Assembly (NCBI GenBank): GCA_964528155.1
Contig: CAZGRL010000068.1
Coordinates: forward strand, 1 to 19,300
DNA from: G001797105 sp964528155
Lineage (GTDB): Bacteria > Chloroflexota > Anaerolineae > Anaerolineales > E44-bin32
DNA length: 19,300 bases
Direction: 5' to 3'
Shown: positions 1 to 7,933 of the stretch, piece by piece
How the letters are laid out: every line of letters starts with the position of its first letter
How positions within the stretch are numbered: the first letter of the stretch is position 1
Notes under the pieces: model-generated
What the model was told of the DNA's origin: nothing
Database searches by the model: none
Seen by the model: only the letters and a program-made list of their open reading frames with translations
Position numbers and translations under genes: made by a program

Positions 1-1203
1 ATCTCCCCGGAGCAGGCGCGCGGAGAGAAAGACCTGGATGCGGGCACCGACATCTACTCATTCGGTGTCGTTCTGTACGAGTTGGTTGTCGGTCGCGTCC
101 CGTTCAGTGCAGATACCCCGTTCTCGATCATCCACGATCACATCTACAAACCCCTTCCGAGACCGCGCGAGATCAATCCCAAGGTGCCTGAGGAAGTAGA
201 ACGGGTGCTCTTCAAGGCGCTGGCGAAGAGCCGCGGGGATCGCTACGCCAAAGTCGAAGATCTGGTCTCGGCATTCCGACGGGCCGTGCTTCAGGCCCCC
301 GGAGAGGCGATGCCTGATCTGGGAGTGGCTCGGGCTGCGACATGCGTCAAAGGACAGGCCGAAACGGATGTGGCGGCTCCGGAGCGCGCTCCTGCCGCTC
401 CGGCGGAGCCTCTCCCGACGATTGCCGAGCCGACGCCGGCAGAGCCGGTTCTGTCCAGGCCCCGGCCCTGGCTGTGGGCGGTCTCCGGGGTGGCGATCAC
501 CTGCATCTGCTTGACGGCGTTTGTCCTGCTGACACGCCCTGATCGCCAAGTCCGGGGCACGGGGCTCTCTGCGTCGCCGCAGCCGGCGGCGGGGGAGATA
601 TTGACGCAGGGAGAACCACTCCCTTCGATGGCCGACGCCGAGTCGGCGGTGCAGGCCCGCCCGGATGACGCAGGCTCTCACATGCAGCTTGCAGAAGTGA
701 TGATGTCTGACGGTCAGTCGAATGCCGCGGCCGAGGAATTCATTGCGGCGGCCCGCATCCTGCGGGATACCAGGGACTACGACCTGGTGACCGAGGCGAC
801 GCTCCTGGCGCTTGAGGCCGTACACGGTCCGTCCGGAGCCGATCCGCCGCTATTGCACATGATCACCGAGTTCATCTTCATCGGCTCCGATACGCCTGAG
901 ATGCGGCAAGTCGATGAACGCGTGGGAAAGACATACCCCGAGTGGGATGTCCCTCAGGCGGCCGTGGCTCGTACGTTCCTCTTCACAGATGAGCGACCGT
1001 CGGCCCTCACCTGGGCGAACGAAGTCCTGGATCATCGACCGGAAGACTCTCTCGCCCGTTCCGTCCGGGCTGAGTTCTACTTCCTCGAAGGGAACAGCGA
1101 TCGCGCCATCGCCGACGCCAGGCAGGTTCTCGATCGGGGTGGGATCCCCGGTTGGCTCTTCGAACATCTTGACGGGCTGATCAATCGCGCCAGCAATCCC
1201 TGA
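1..1203 (+). CDS. Ser/Thr protein kinase, C-terminal part (5' end outside window)
   Basis: The open frame enters at base 1 and ends with TGA at 1201-1203, giving 400 residues of a Hanks-type (PknB-like) kinase. The first residues read SPEQARG, the end of the activation segment, then DIYSFGVVLYELV (subdomain IX) and the C-lobe helices up to about residue 95, including the late conserved Arg in RGDRYAKVEDL. An Ala/Pro-rich juxtamembrane linker follows. One membrane helix lies near residues 156-179 (bases about 466-537). The rest, about 200 residues, is outside the membrane and has TPR-like helical pairs, such as the stretch around QLAEVMMSDGQ and the one ending in AIADARQVLD. The catalytic loop and ATP site lie upstream, so activity cannot be judged. 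The C-terminal part may be a sensor or scaffold domain; this is inferred from architecture. Confidence 0.9.
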   Translation: MSPEQARGEKDLDAGTDIYSFGVVLYELVVGRVPFSADTPFSIIHDHIYKPLPRPREINPKVPEEVERVLFKALAKSRGDRYAKVEDLVSAFRRAVLQAPGEAMPDLGVARAATCVKGQAETDVAAPERAPAAPAEPLPTIAEPTPAEPVLSRPRPWLWAVSGVAITCICLTAFVLLTRPDRQVRGTGLSASPQPAAGEILTQGEPLPSMADAESAVQARPDDAGSHMQLAEVMMSDGQSNAAAEEFIAAARILRDTRDYDLVTEATLLALEAVHGPSGADPPLLHMITEFIFIGSDTPEMRQVDERVGKTYPEWDVPQAAVARTFLFTDERPSALTWANEVLDHRPEDSLARSVRAEFYFLEGNSDRAIADARQVLDRGGIPGWLFEHLDGLINRASNP

Positions 1204-1302
1204 CCGGATCCTGGTCACGAATTGACTCAGTTACTCTTCGGCGACCAGATTCTCTAGCGCCCTGCGATCTTCCCCGGCCCACATTCCCGTGCGCGAACGA
1301 GC

Positions 1303-2058
1303 ATGACAACGATCACAGCGGCAGCCTGGGCCATTGGCTTCCTCGGATTCCTCGTCGTCACGCAACGCTGGTTCCAGCGGCAACTTCAGGTACTTCTGGC
1401 AGCACTGACGCGCAACACAGAAGTCACCGTGGCGCTCTACGCACTCATGTTTGCCCCAGGCGCGGCCGTGCACGAGCTCAGCCATTGGCTCATGGCGTTC
1501 TGCCTGCGCGTGCGGACGATCTCATTCTCGCTCGTACCGAAGCGCGGACCACGGGACCAGCTGCGTTTGGGGTATGTCGAAACGGAGCGAACCGATCCCA
1601 TCCGATCGGCCCTCATCGGAGTTGCGCCTCTTGTGTCCGGTGTGGTGCTGCTCTCTTTGCTCACCCTCAATCAGCTGGCCCTGGAACCGATCGTCGAGGC
1701 GGGCGTCCGGTTCGATGCGCAGGGCGTGCTGCGGACCGTGGCCGTGCTGCCGACGGTTCCGGATGTCGGGCTATGGCTCTATCTGGTTGTAGCGATCAGC
1801 AACACGATGCTGCCATCAGCGGCCGATCGGTCGGCCTGGCTGCCCGCTGGCCTCATCGTTGTAGGGCTGGGCGCCATCATCGCGCTCTCCGGGTTTGAAG
1901 TGCGTGATCAGGGATGGGTGTCGGCCCAGGCGCAAGCGATCTTGCCTCGTCTGAGCGCCGTCTTTGCACTCACGGCTTCTCTCAACCTCGTCCTGGGGCT
2001 CGCCGCGTGGGCCGCGGGCTCCCTGGTGCTGCGGGCGCGACGCCTGGCCTCGAGTTAA
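1303..2058 (+). CDS. Polytopic membrane protein with HExxH motif, M50/site-2-protease-like
   Basis: A 251-residue hydrophobic protein with about five or six membrane segments (roughly residues 5-22, 42-68, 103-125, 155-170, 180-198 and 215-243). HELSH at residues 57-61 lies in a membrane segment and matches the zinc-binding HExxH of M50 intramembrane proteases. Further on, N167-x3-P171-x3-D175 (SNTMLPSAADR) resembles the N/P/D motif that supplies the third zinc ligand in this family, although the usual Asp-Gly pair is Asp-Arg here. GVAPLVSG (106-113) is another conserved-looking block. No PDZ domain is present. The ATG at 1303 has no clear Shine-Dalgarno sequence. A weak TTGACT box at 1222-1227 might belong to a promoter. 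The gene starts 99 bp after the kinase gene and converges on upp with a 25-bp gap. The substrate is unknown, and the protein may not be an active protease. Confidence 0.75.
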   Translation: MTTITAAAWAIGFLGFLVVTQRWFQRQLQVLLAALTRNTEVTVALYALMFAPGAAVHELSHWLMAFCLRVRTISFSLVPKRGPRDQLRLGYVETERTDPIRSALIGVAPLVSGVVLLSLLTLNQLALEPIVEAGVRFDAQGVLRTVAVLPTVPDVGLWLYLVVAISNTMLPSAADRSAWLPAGLIVVGLGAIIALSGFEVRDQGWVSAQAQAILPRLSAVFALTASLNLVLGLAAWAAGSLVLRARRLASS

Positions 2059-2083
2059 GAGGCAGATACGCGTTCTTCCACCC

Positions 2084-2716
2084 TCAGGCCGTGCCAAACT
2101 GACGGTCACCGGCGTCGCCCAGGCCGGGCACGATGTAGCCAACGTCATTCAGATGGTCGTCGATCGCGGCCACGTAGATGGGCACATCCGGGTGGTGTTG
2201 CTGCAGGTTGGCGATGCCTTCGGGCGCGGCGATCAAACCGACGAATTTGATCCTGCTCACTCCCCAACGTTTGAGGATGTCGACCGTCGCCACCGCCGAG
2301 CCGCCAGTGGCAAGCATTGGATCGAGGATCAAACATACTGAAACCGTCGGCTCGATGGGCAGCTTGTTGTAATACTCGACGGGCTGCAACGTCTTCTCGT
2401 CACGGTAAAGACCGATGTGCCAGACCTCGGCCGTCGGCATCAGTCCCCAGACACCTTCCACCATCCCCAATCCAGCGCGCAGGATTGGGACCAGGCCGAT
2501 CTTTTCGAGCAGATCCACGCCACCTGTCTCCGCGAGCGGGGTCATGATGCGTATCGGGCGCGTCGCCAGATCCTGCGTTGCTTCATAGGTGATCAGCGCC
2601 GATATCTCCCTGATCAGCTCCCTGAACTTCTTGGGATCGGTGTGGAGATCGCGCAAACGACTGAGCTTGTGTCCGACGAGCGGATGCGTGGATGCATAGA
2701 CCTGTTTCTCTTCCAT
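2084..2716 (-). CDS. upp: Uracil phosphoribosyltransferase
   Basis: This cytoplasmic pyrimidine-salvage enzyme converts uracil and PRPP to UMP and pyrophosphate. The 210-residue length is typical of bacterial UPRT. The PRPP loop is LDPMLATGGSA at residues 131-141. The C-terminal uracil-binding segment YIVPGLGDAGDR (194-205) is intact, as is the ILRAGLGM block (78-85) typical of the family. The ATG at 2716 is preceded by GGAGG seven bases upstream, which fixes the start. The gene lies downstream of the regulatory phosphatase gene on the same strand, after a 123-bp gap in which I could not find a convincing promoter or terminator. It may be read through from the regulator operon or have its own promoter. 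Confidence 0.96.
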   Translation of the reverse strand: MEEKQVYASTHPLVGHKLSRLRDLHTDPKKFRELIREISALITYEATQDLATRPIRIMTPLAETGGVDLLEKIGLVPILRAGLGMVEGVWGLMPTAEVWHIGLYRDEKTLQPVEYYNKLPIEPTVSVCLILDPMLATGGSAVATVDILKRWGVSRIKFVGLIAAPEGIANLQQHHPDVPIYVAAIDDHLNDVGYIVPGLGDAGDRQFGTA

Positions 2717-2839
2717 TCCGAAACCTCCACATTCAAGAGTCGGCGCGGGCTACCACCAGGCCGGCATGATGTCGAGTCGCACATATCGGTTTCCCGGGAT
2801 TCATTCTGTCGTCGCGACCTGCTGCTCTACTAATGCTCC

Positions 2840-5197
2840 TCAAGGTCGGCGGCGAATGATGACTGCCGTCATGTCGTCCGTTGGATCAGGATCGCCTACG
2901 AACTCGACGATCCCGCCTGTAATCTCGCGGGCGAGGCCGTCCGCGCTCCAGTCACTCAGATCCTCGACCAACGCCGTGAGTCGTTGGAGGCCGTAGAACG
3001 AACCGTCTTGAGCCGCGGCCTCGGTCAAGCCGTCTGTGTACAAGAGCAATGCAGAATCTCGCGGCAGGGTCACTGTGTGTGTCTGATAGCTCTGCCCCTC
3101 ACTGACGCCGAGAACCATACCGTGCTCAGTGAGCAGCCTCGGCGGTGCGCCACGGATGAACAGAATCGGCGGGTTGTGTCCGCCGTTGGCGTACGTCAGG
3201 CGAGATGTGTTCGGCTCCCATACGGCGTAGAAGACGCTCACGAAGAGGTCGGTCTGTGTGTCGGCGAATATGAAATCGTTCATGCGCTTGAGCGTCAGGC
3301 CCGGATCGACGCGCCGGATGGCCACAGAACGGAGCAGCGTCCGGCACAGGGCCATGAAGAGTGCCGCCGGCACTCCTTTGTCGGCGACGTCGGCGATGAC
3401 GACGCCCAGGCGAGGTCCATCCGAGCCGGGGCTCAGGGGGATGAAATCGTAGAAGTCTCCGCCTACGCTCCGGGCGACTCGCCAGATCGTCTTGACCTCC
3501 CATCCCTCAAACGCGGGAGTGACCTTGGGCAGGAAACTCTCCTGAATGCTCCGGGCGACCGCCAGTTCGTTCTCCAAAGACCTTCGGACGGCGGCCTCTT
3601 CCATGAGGAGCGTGTTCTCGATTCGCAGGGAGACCTGACGGGCGATGCCTGCAAGAAGCGAAAGCCGGAGCTCGGGATGCCCTCGGCCGTCTACCATCAG
3701 AACCCCCAGGAGCCTGGTCCCGTCTCCGAGGGGGACACAGGTGGCGTCGGCCGTCCCGAGCGGTTCGGCAAGTTCCGCCGGCAGGCTCAATCCGCGTGGG
3801 GTCCCATCGCTGGAGATGGGTCCTCCCAAGAGTTCGAGCGGATCAATCACAAGATCACTCAGCCGATCCTGGACCTGGCGCTTTGGGCCGGCGACCGAGC
3901 CAAGCCTGAGTCCTTGGCCGGCCTCGTCCGGCAGCAGCACCATCGCCCATGACGTGCCCACCAGCAGAGTCGTGAGTTGAAGCACGGCCTGAATGGCGCT
4001 CTCGACGTCACCCGGTTGGGACGCATGTCGGGCGACTTCCAGCAGGACGGTGGTGATCCATGTGTACTCCTGCTGCTGGCTGTAGGCCTGCATCTCGGCG
4101 AGCGCCACTCCCAGCTGGGAGGCGAGAAGCCCGGCGAGCTCGAGGTGGATCCCGGGGAGTGGGCGGCCGCCGGGGATTCGCAACTCAAGGACTCCGAGGA
4201 TGTTCTCGTCGGCTTCGAGAGGGATCGCCAGCGTGGTCTCCCCGTCGGTCTCACCTGCCACTGCTTCGTGTTGAGTGAGACGGCTTCGCTCGAGCACGGC
4301 CCGTTCGACGAGTGGGCTGGGCTCCGGTGAAGCACGATCCGCCAGGCGATCCGTCGCTGGCCAGGCTGCCCGCAATTCGATGGCATCGTAGCGGCATTCG
4401 AACAGACGCACCGCACAATCACCGAATAGTTGAGAAATCATCGAGGCGAGGCGAGCATACCGATCGGGGAGCGGCTGGAACGCGATCAACTCTCGCGAAA
4501 GCGCCGTCAGGAGTGCCACCTGGCGGCGCCGCTCATCCAGTTGGCGCTCAAGGCCCATCGCGGCAAGCGCAGCAGCCACTGCGCCGGCGATCTGGATCAA
4601 CAGCTGCAGATGGTGGGGAGTGAATGCCGCCCGCCGGCGACTCTGGACGGAGATCACGCCGACGACTCGCCCGCCAGACTTGAGTGGCGCGAAGACACCT
4701 GATATTGGAGGATCGACGGAACTGTAACTGGGTCTCGCAGGAAGGCTGTCGCCTTGGGCCTCGAAATCCTCGACGAGCATGGGCTCTCCAGAATTGCGTA
4801 TCCATCCGACGATCCCGTCGGCTTCCCTAAGCGGGAAGCTGAGGTTGTCCTGGCGGTCTCCGTCCTTGATCCAGATCATTGTCCGGTAGCTGTCATCTTC
4901 GAAGAGGCCAAGCTGGAAAAAGTCAGTCTCGAGCAGGCGAGCCGACATTACGTAGCTCATCTCAGCGATCTCGGCCGGGTCGGGGGGCGTTGCTGCGATC
5001 GAGGCCTGAATGTTCGCCAGCGCGGCCATCTCCTCTGCTCGCTGGTGGCGCGTGCGCCGAAGATAGAGAGCCAAAGCCAGCGCCGAGGCCGCCAACAGGC
5101 CCGAGAGCAGGATGAGCATGATCTGCACTGTTGAGGGGAGCCCGCTCGCCTGGATCAGGGGCGAGAGCTGTGAGAAGCAGCCAAGTCCGATGTTCAT
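2840..5197 (-). CDS. Membrane-anchored triple-GAF, PP2C/SpoIIE-type Ser/Thr phosphatase (RsbU-like)
   Basis: A 785-residue protein. One N-terminal membrane helix lies at about residues 24-46, followed by a short coiled linker, three GAF-like sensor domains (roughly 60-215, 225-375 and 380-555) and a C-terminal PP2C/SpoIIE phosphatase domain (about 570-785). The phosphatase motifs are complete: VGGDFYDFI, VIADVADKGVPAALFMA, NGGHNPPILF, LLYTDGLTEA and DPTDDMTAVII, including the Asp residues that bind Mn/Mg. Proteins of this class dephosphorylate an STAS antagonist protein; the STAS gene two positions upstream is the obvious substrate (inference). The GAF ligands cannot be predicted. The ATG lies five bases after the stop of the RsbW-like gene and has no strong ribosome-binding site, so translational coupling is likely. 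Confidence 0.93.
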   Translation of the reverse strand: MNIGLGCFSQLSPLIQASGLPSTVQIMLILLSGLLAASALALALYLRRTRHQRAEEMAALANIQASIAATPPDPAEIAEMSYVMSARLLETDFFQLGLFEDDSYRTMIWIKDGDRQDNLSFPLREADGIVGWIRNSGEPMLVEDFEAQGDSLPARPSYSSVDPPISGVFAPLKSGGRVVGVISVQSRRRAAFTPHHLQLLIQIAGAVAAALAAMGLERQLDERRRQVALLTALSRELIAFQPLPDRYARLASMISQLFGDCAVRLFECRYDAIELRAAWPATDRLADRASPEPSPLVERAVLERSRLTQHEAVAGETDGETTLAIPLEADENILGVLELRIPGGRPLPGIHLELAGLLASQLGVALAEMQAYSQQQEYTWITTVLLEVARHASQPGDVESAIQAVLQLTTLLVGTSWAMVLLPDEAGQGLRLGSVAGPKRQVQDRLSDLVIDPLELLGGPISSDGTPRGLSLPAELAEPLGTADATCVPLGDGTRLLGVLMVDGRGHPELRLSLLAGIARQVSLRIENTLLMEEAAVRRSLENELAVARSIQESFLPKVTPAFEGWEVKTIWRVARSVGGDFYDFIPLSPGSDGPRLGVVIADVADKGVPAALFMALCRTLLRSVAIRRVDPGLTLKRMNDFIFADTQTDLFVSVFYAVWEPNTSRLTYANGGHNPPILFIRGAPPRLLTEHGMVLGVSEGQSYQTHTVTLPRDSALLLYTDGLTEAAAQDGSFYGLQRLTALVEDLSDWSADGLAREITGGIVEFVGDPDPTDDMTAVIIRRRP

Positions 5198-5202
5198 CGT
5201 CG

Positions 5203-5688
5203 TCAGCTGGATGGTTGATGTGTCTTACGCAGCGTCAGGCAGTTCTGGTCCCCGTCCCTTGAATAGAAGATCCCATCCATGACGCGGTGGATGATCACAA
5301 GTCCTACGCCGCCGACCTGCGGGTTGTCTCGATCAAGGTCCAGCCGGGGCGGCGGGCCTGCCGGGTTGAAGGGAGGAGCGTTGTCACGTAGTTCGATGGT
5401 GATCTCTCCGGTTGCAACCTCGGCGGTTACAAGGATATCGCCGCGGCCTTCGTCTCCGTAGCCGTGTTTGATGATGTTCTCGCAAGCCTCACCGACAGCG
5501 AGCTGGCACGCGTAGCGGGTTCGTTCATCAAAACCGGCCTCGTCGGATGCATCTCCGACGAAGTGGCAAATTGCTTCGATCTTTCGCAGGTATGCGGGGT
5601 AGGTTGCGCGGCGGCTCATCATCCCGAGGATGGCCCGATCTCCAGGACCCAGGCCGAGTCCGCCCTGCGATGGCTGCTTCGCATCCAC
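5203..5688 (-). CDS. RsbW/SpoIIAB-like anti-sigma serine kinase (HATPase_c_2)
   Basis: A 161-residue GHKL ATPase. The N box is AVGEACENIIKHGYG, the G1 box ELRDNAPPFNP, and the G2 box VGGVGLVIIHRVMD. In this family the protein phosphorylates an STAS partner on serine and, when free, sequesters a sigma factor or another target. Its position between an STAS gene and a PP2C phosphatase gene supports that role. The start is GTG at 5686-5688, with GAGG about eight bases upstream; the same frame closes at a TGA just upstream (5725-5727), so no much longer version exists. It lies 36 bp after the STAS gene. No sigma factor is encoded in this window, so the controlled partner is unknown. Confidence 0.88.
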   Translation of the reverse strand: MDAKQPSQGGLGLGPGDRAILGMMSRRATYPAYLRKIEAICHFVGDASDEAGFDERTRYACQLAVGEACENIIKHGYGDEGRGDILVTAEVATGEITIELRDNAPPFNPAGPPPRLDLDRDNPQVGGVGLVIIHRVMDGIFYSRDGDQNCLTLRKTHQPSS

Positions 5689-5724
5689 CGGATTGCCTCG
5701 CGCCGAATGATCAAGGAGGCGTCT

Positions 5725-6057
5725 TCAGAATGAAGCGACAGCGGCTTCGCGAGTCGGATGGCTTGTGAAGAGCACGTCAAGACCGGCGAGTTCGAGCGTT
5801 TCTTTCACCCGATCGGAAGGCTGCGCGATCACAACCTCACCGCCGGCTTCCTTGATGGCCTTTCGAGTGGTGACCATCACCCGCAGTCCGGAAGACGAAA
5901 GAAAGTCGACTCCCGAAAGGTCGAGGACAAGATTGGAAGTACCCTTATCAACCAGGGCTTTGAGAGCCGCCTCCAACTCACCTGATGTCGCCGAATCTAC
6001 TCGGCCGGAGACGGTGACGACGGCGACCCGCTTGTACTCCGTTGTATTGATCTCCAC
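5725..6057 (-). CDS. STAS-domain anti-sigma factor antagonist (RsbV/SpoIIAA-like)
   Basis: A 110-residue single STAS domain. The block VDFLSSSGLRVM (residues 50-61) carries the serine cluster S54-S56, one of which should be the residue phosphorylated by the neighbouring kinase and dephosphorylated by the PP2C protein. The flanking LVLDLSGV strand and the C-terminal LELAGLDVLF helix fit the family. The start is GTG at 6055-6057, preceded by AAGGAGG four bases away, a strong site. It is the first gene of the three-gene partner-switching set. It follows the polyprenyl synthase gene on the same strand after 102 bp, where I saw no clear promoter, so it may be co-transcribed with the upstream metabolic genes. 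Confidence 0.92.
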   Translation of the reverse strand: MEINTTEYKRVAVVTVSGRVDSATSGELEAALKALVDKGTSNLVLDLSGVDFLSSSGLRVMVTTRKAIKEAGGEVVIAQPSDRVKETLELAGLDVLFTSHPTREAAVASF

Positions 6058-6159
6058 GGTTCCTCCTTGGCATCCGTTCCTACATCATCGCGCACGGTCC
6101 GCTTCGAGGGCGTCGACAGCCTCACTGTGTGGTTCGTGGCGACGCAACCCCTTTGCAGT

Positions 6160-7131
6160 CTAGGTCGTTCGGCGGACCACATACCTGGCGATATCGGCCA
6201 GCGCTTCTCGCTCAGGCGTCACCGGCATGTCTTCAAGCAGATCTTCCCCCATCGCGGCGAAACCCTCGGCCTCCTTGAGCGCCTGATCGATCGCGTCCGA
6301 GGAGCGAATGGCATCGATCAACCTGTCCAGGTCGGCTTCTTCGAGCCGCTGTTCGTCGAGCAGCCCGTATAGTTCACGCTCGTTCGGCGCAGCTTCCAGG
6401 TAGCACAGCGTCGGTAGCGTGATCAACCCTTGCCGCAGATCGCTGGCGAGGGGCTTTCCCACGCGCCTCTGATCCCCGGTGAAATCGAGGACATCGTCAA
6501 CGATCTGAAACGCGACTCCGATGTTGTAGCCGAATACCCTCATCTTCTCGACCAGCTCAGGTTCGCACTCGCATAGCAGCGCCGCGCCGGTCGTCGCCAA
6601 CTCGAAGAGCGAGGCTGTCTTGGCATAGATGCGCTCGAAATAGTCTTTGCGGACGTCGCCGCGCGGGGTGCGGAAAAGCTGGTTGATCTCTCCATTGACG
6701 ATTGTCATCAAAGTCCTGGCGAAGAGATCCATCACTGGCAGCGATCCGGTCTGGGACGCAAGATGGGCGGCGCGAGCGAACACGTAGTCTCCCGTGAGGA
6801 CCGTCGCGCCCGCCGTCCACTGTGCGTTCAAGGTCGGTATCCCGCGCCGAAGCAGAGCGCCGTCGATCAGGTCGTCGTGGACCAGCGAGGCAGAATGCAG
6901 CATCTCGATCGCCGCCGCCAGGGTGATGGCGCGATCATGATCGGCGTCGAGCATCCCCGCCGTCAGCAGCGTGATCGTGGGGCGGACGCGTTTGCCGCCC
7001 GACGATAGCAGGTGCTCTATGGCGGCGTACAGATTCTCGTTGTGGTTCCCGGGGCTGAGGCGCATGCGCGCGTCAACCTCGGGCATCATATGGCGCACAA
7101 GGTCAAAGAATGTGGCTGTCGTTTGTTCCAT
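6160..7131 (-). CDS. Long-chain trans-polyprenyl diphosphate synthase
   Basis: The protein adds isopentenyl diphosphate units to an allylic primer, most likely making the isoprenoid tail of a quinone. With the start at 7131 it has 323 residues, usual for the family. GGKRVRP (45-51) is the IPP-binding block, DDLID (86-90) the first Asp-rich motif, and DDVLD (212-216) the second. The residues four and five positions before the first motif are Ser and Ala, which leave room for a long chain; short-chain (FPP/GGPP) enzymes usually carry bulky residues there. The frame is open further upstream to 7200, but that would overlap tatD by 98 bp and add an unlike N-terminus. Starting at ATG 7129-7131 gives a 29-bp overlap. 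The exact chain length is not predictable from sequence alone. Confidence 0.92.
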   Translation of the reverse strand: MEQTTATFFDLVRHMMPEVDARMRLSPGNHNENLYAAIEHLLSSGGKRVRPTITLLTAGMLDADHDRAITLAAAIEMLHSASLVHDDLIDGALLRRGIPTLNAQWTAGATVLTGDYVFARAAHLASQTGSLPVMDLFARTLMTIVNGEINQLFRTPRGDVRKDYFERIYAKTASLFELATTGAALLCECEPELVEKMRVFGYNIGVAFQIVDDVLDFTGDQRRVGKPLASDLRQGLITLPTLCYLEAAPNERELYGLLDEQRLEEADLDRLIDAIRSSDAIDQALKEAEGFAAMGEDLLEDMPVTPEREALADIARYVVRRTT

Positions 7132-7933
7132 GTTCCCAACTGAATAGAGCGGATGCGTTTTCCGATGTGATCCGGGCGGTCTCGTCGAGCGAGATTCCAC
7201 GGACCTGGGCGAGCGCCTCAGCGACGATCCGCACGTACGACGGTTCGTTCCTCTTCCCCCGAAAGGGTTGAGGCGGCAGGGCGGGCGAGTCAGTCTCGAC
7301 CAGCAACCTGTTCATCGGCATCTGGAGTGCCAGATCCCGACGGTCTTGGGCGTTCGGATACGTGATCGGACCGGCGACCCCGATATAGAAACCCGCCTGG
7401 ATCGCTCTGGACGCGGACTCGGCATCGGCCGAAAAGGCGTGCATAACGCCGGCTCGACCGGCCAGACTTCCCCTGAGCTGAGCCGCCCAATCCAGGGTGA
7501 GTTCCAAGACGTCGTCAATCGCCTGGCGGTTGTGTATGACAACGGGTAGACCCTTCTCCGCTGCAATCCGTAGCTGGGCCTGGAATGCGACCCTTTGAGC
7601 ATCGGGAGGCGACCGATGCCGGTAGTAGTCGAGGCCGATCTCGCCGATGGCGACCACGCGTTCCGATCGAAGCAGGCCGATGAGACTGCGCTCGGTATCC
7701 TCACTCCAGGTCGAAGCCGCATGCGGGTGAATGCCGACCGCGGCGTAGATCTGCGAGTACCGATCCGACAAGGTCACGGCCCGTGCGCTCGACGCAAGAT
7801 CGATCCCCGGCACGAGTAACTTGGTGACCCCGGCGTCGGTCGCCCGCTGCAGCATGTCCTCGAAGTCGCCCTCGAATTCCGGTAGGGTCAGATGACAGTG
7901 GCTGTCGGCGAGCCAGGCTCTGCCGTTGCTCAT
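7103..7933 (-). CDS. tatD: TatD family metal-dependent hydrolase / DNase
   Basis: A 276-residue TIM-barrel hydrolase of the amidohydrolase superfamily. The metal ligands are all present: H12 and H14 in DSHCHL, E98 in AIGEIGLDYY, H134 in VVIHNRQ, H165 in MHAFS and D215 in VETDSP. Characterised relatives are 3'-5' exonucleases acting in DNA repair or quality control; the specific substrate here is not known. The start codon overlaps the stop of the upstream phosphohexomutase gene in an ATGA arrangement (7930-7933), which indicates translational coupling. The 3' end overlaps the start of the polyprenyl synthase gene by 29 bp. Confidence 0.94.
   Translation of the reverse strand: MSNGRAWLADSHCHLTLPEFEGDFEDMLQRATDAGVTKLLVPGIDLASSARAVTLSDRYSQIYAAVGIHPHAASTWSEDTERSLIGLLRSERVVAIGEIGLDYYRHRSPPDAQRVAFQAQLRIAAEKGLPVVIHNRQAIDDVLELTLDWAAQLRGSLAGRAGVMHAFSADAESASRAIQAGFYIGVAGPITYPNAQDRRDLALQMPMNRLLVETDSPALPPQPFRGKRNEPSYVRIVAEALAQVRGISLDETARITSENASALFSWEHGTNDSHIL

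Noticed and set aside
58..825. Open frame on the minus strand opposite the kinase
   Set aside because: Arg-rich shadow; the plus strand has clear kinase motifs and runs to the window edge.
1222..1251. TTGACT with CAGATT 18 bp downstream, as a promoter of the HELSH protein gene
   Set aside because: The -10 box matches only three of six bases, so I left it as a remark and not as a feature.
2984..3952. Open frame of 322 codons on the plus strand opposite the GAF-phosphatase gene
   Set aside because: It lies wholly inside the phosphatase gene and shows no protein-like pattern.
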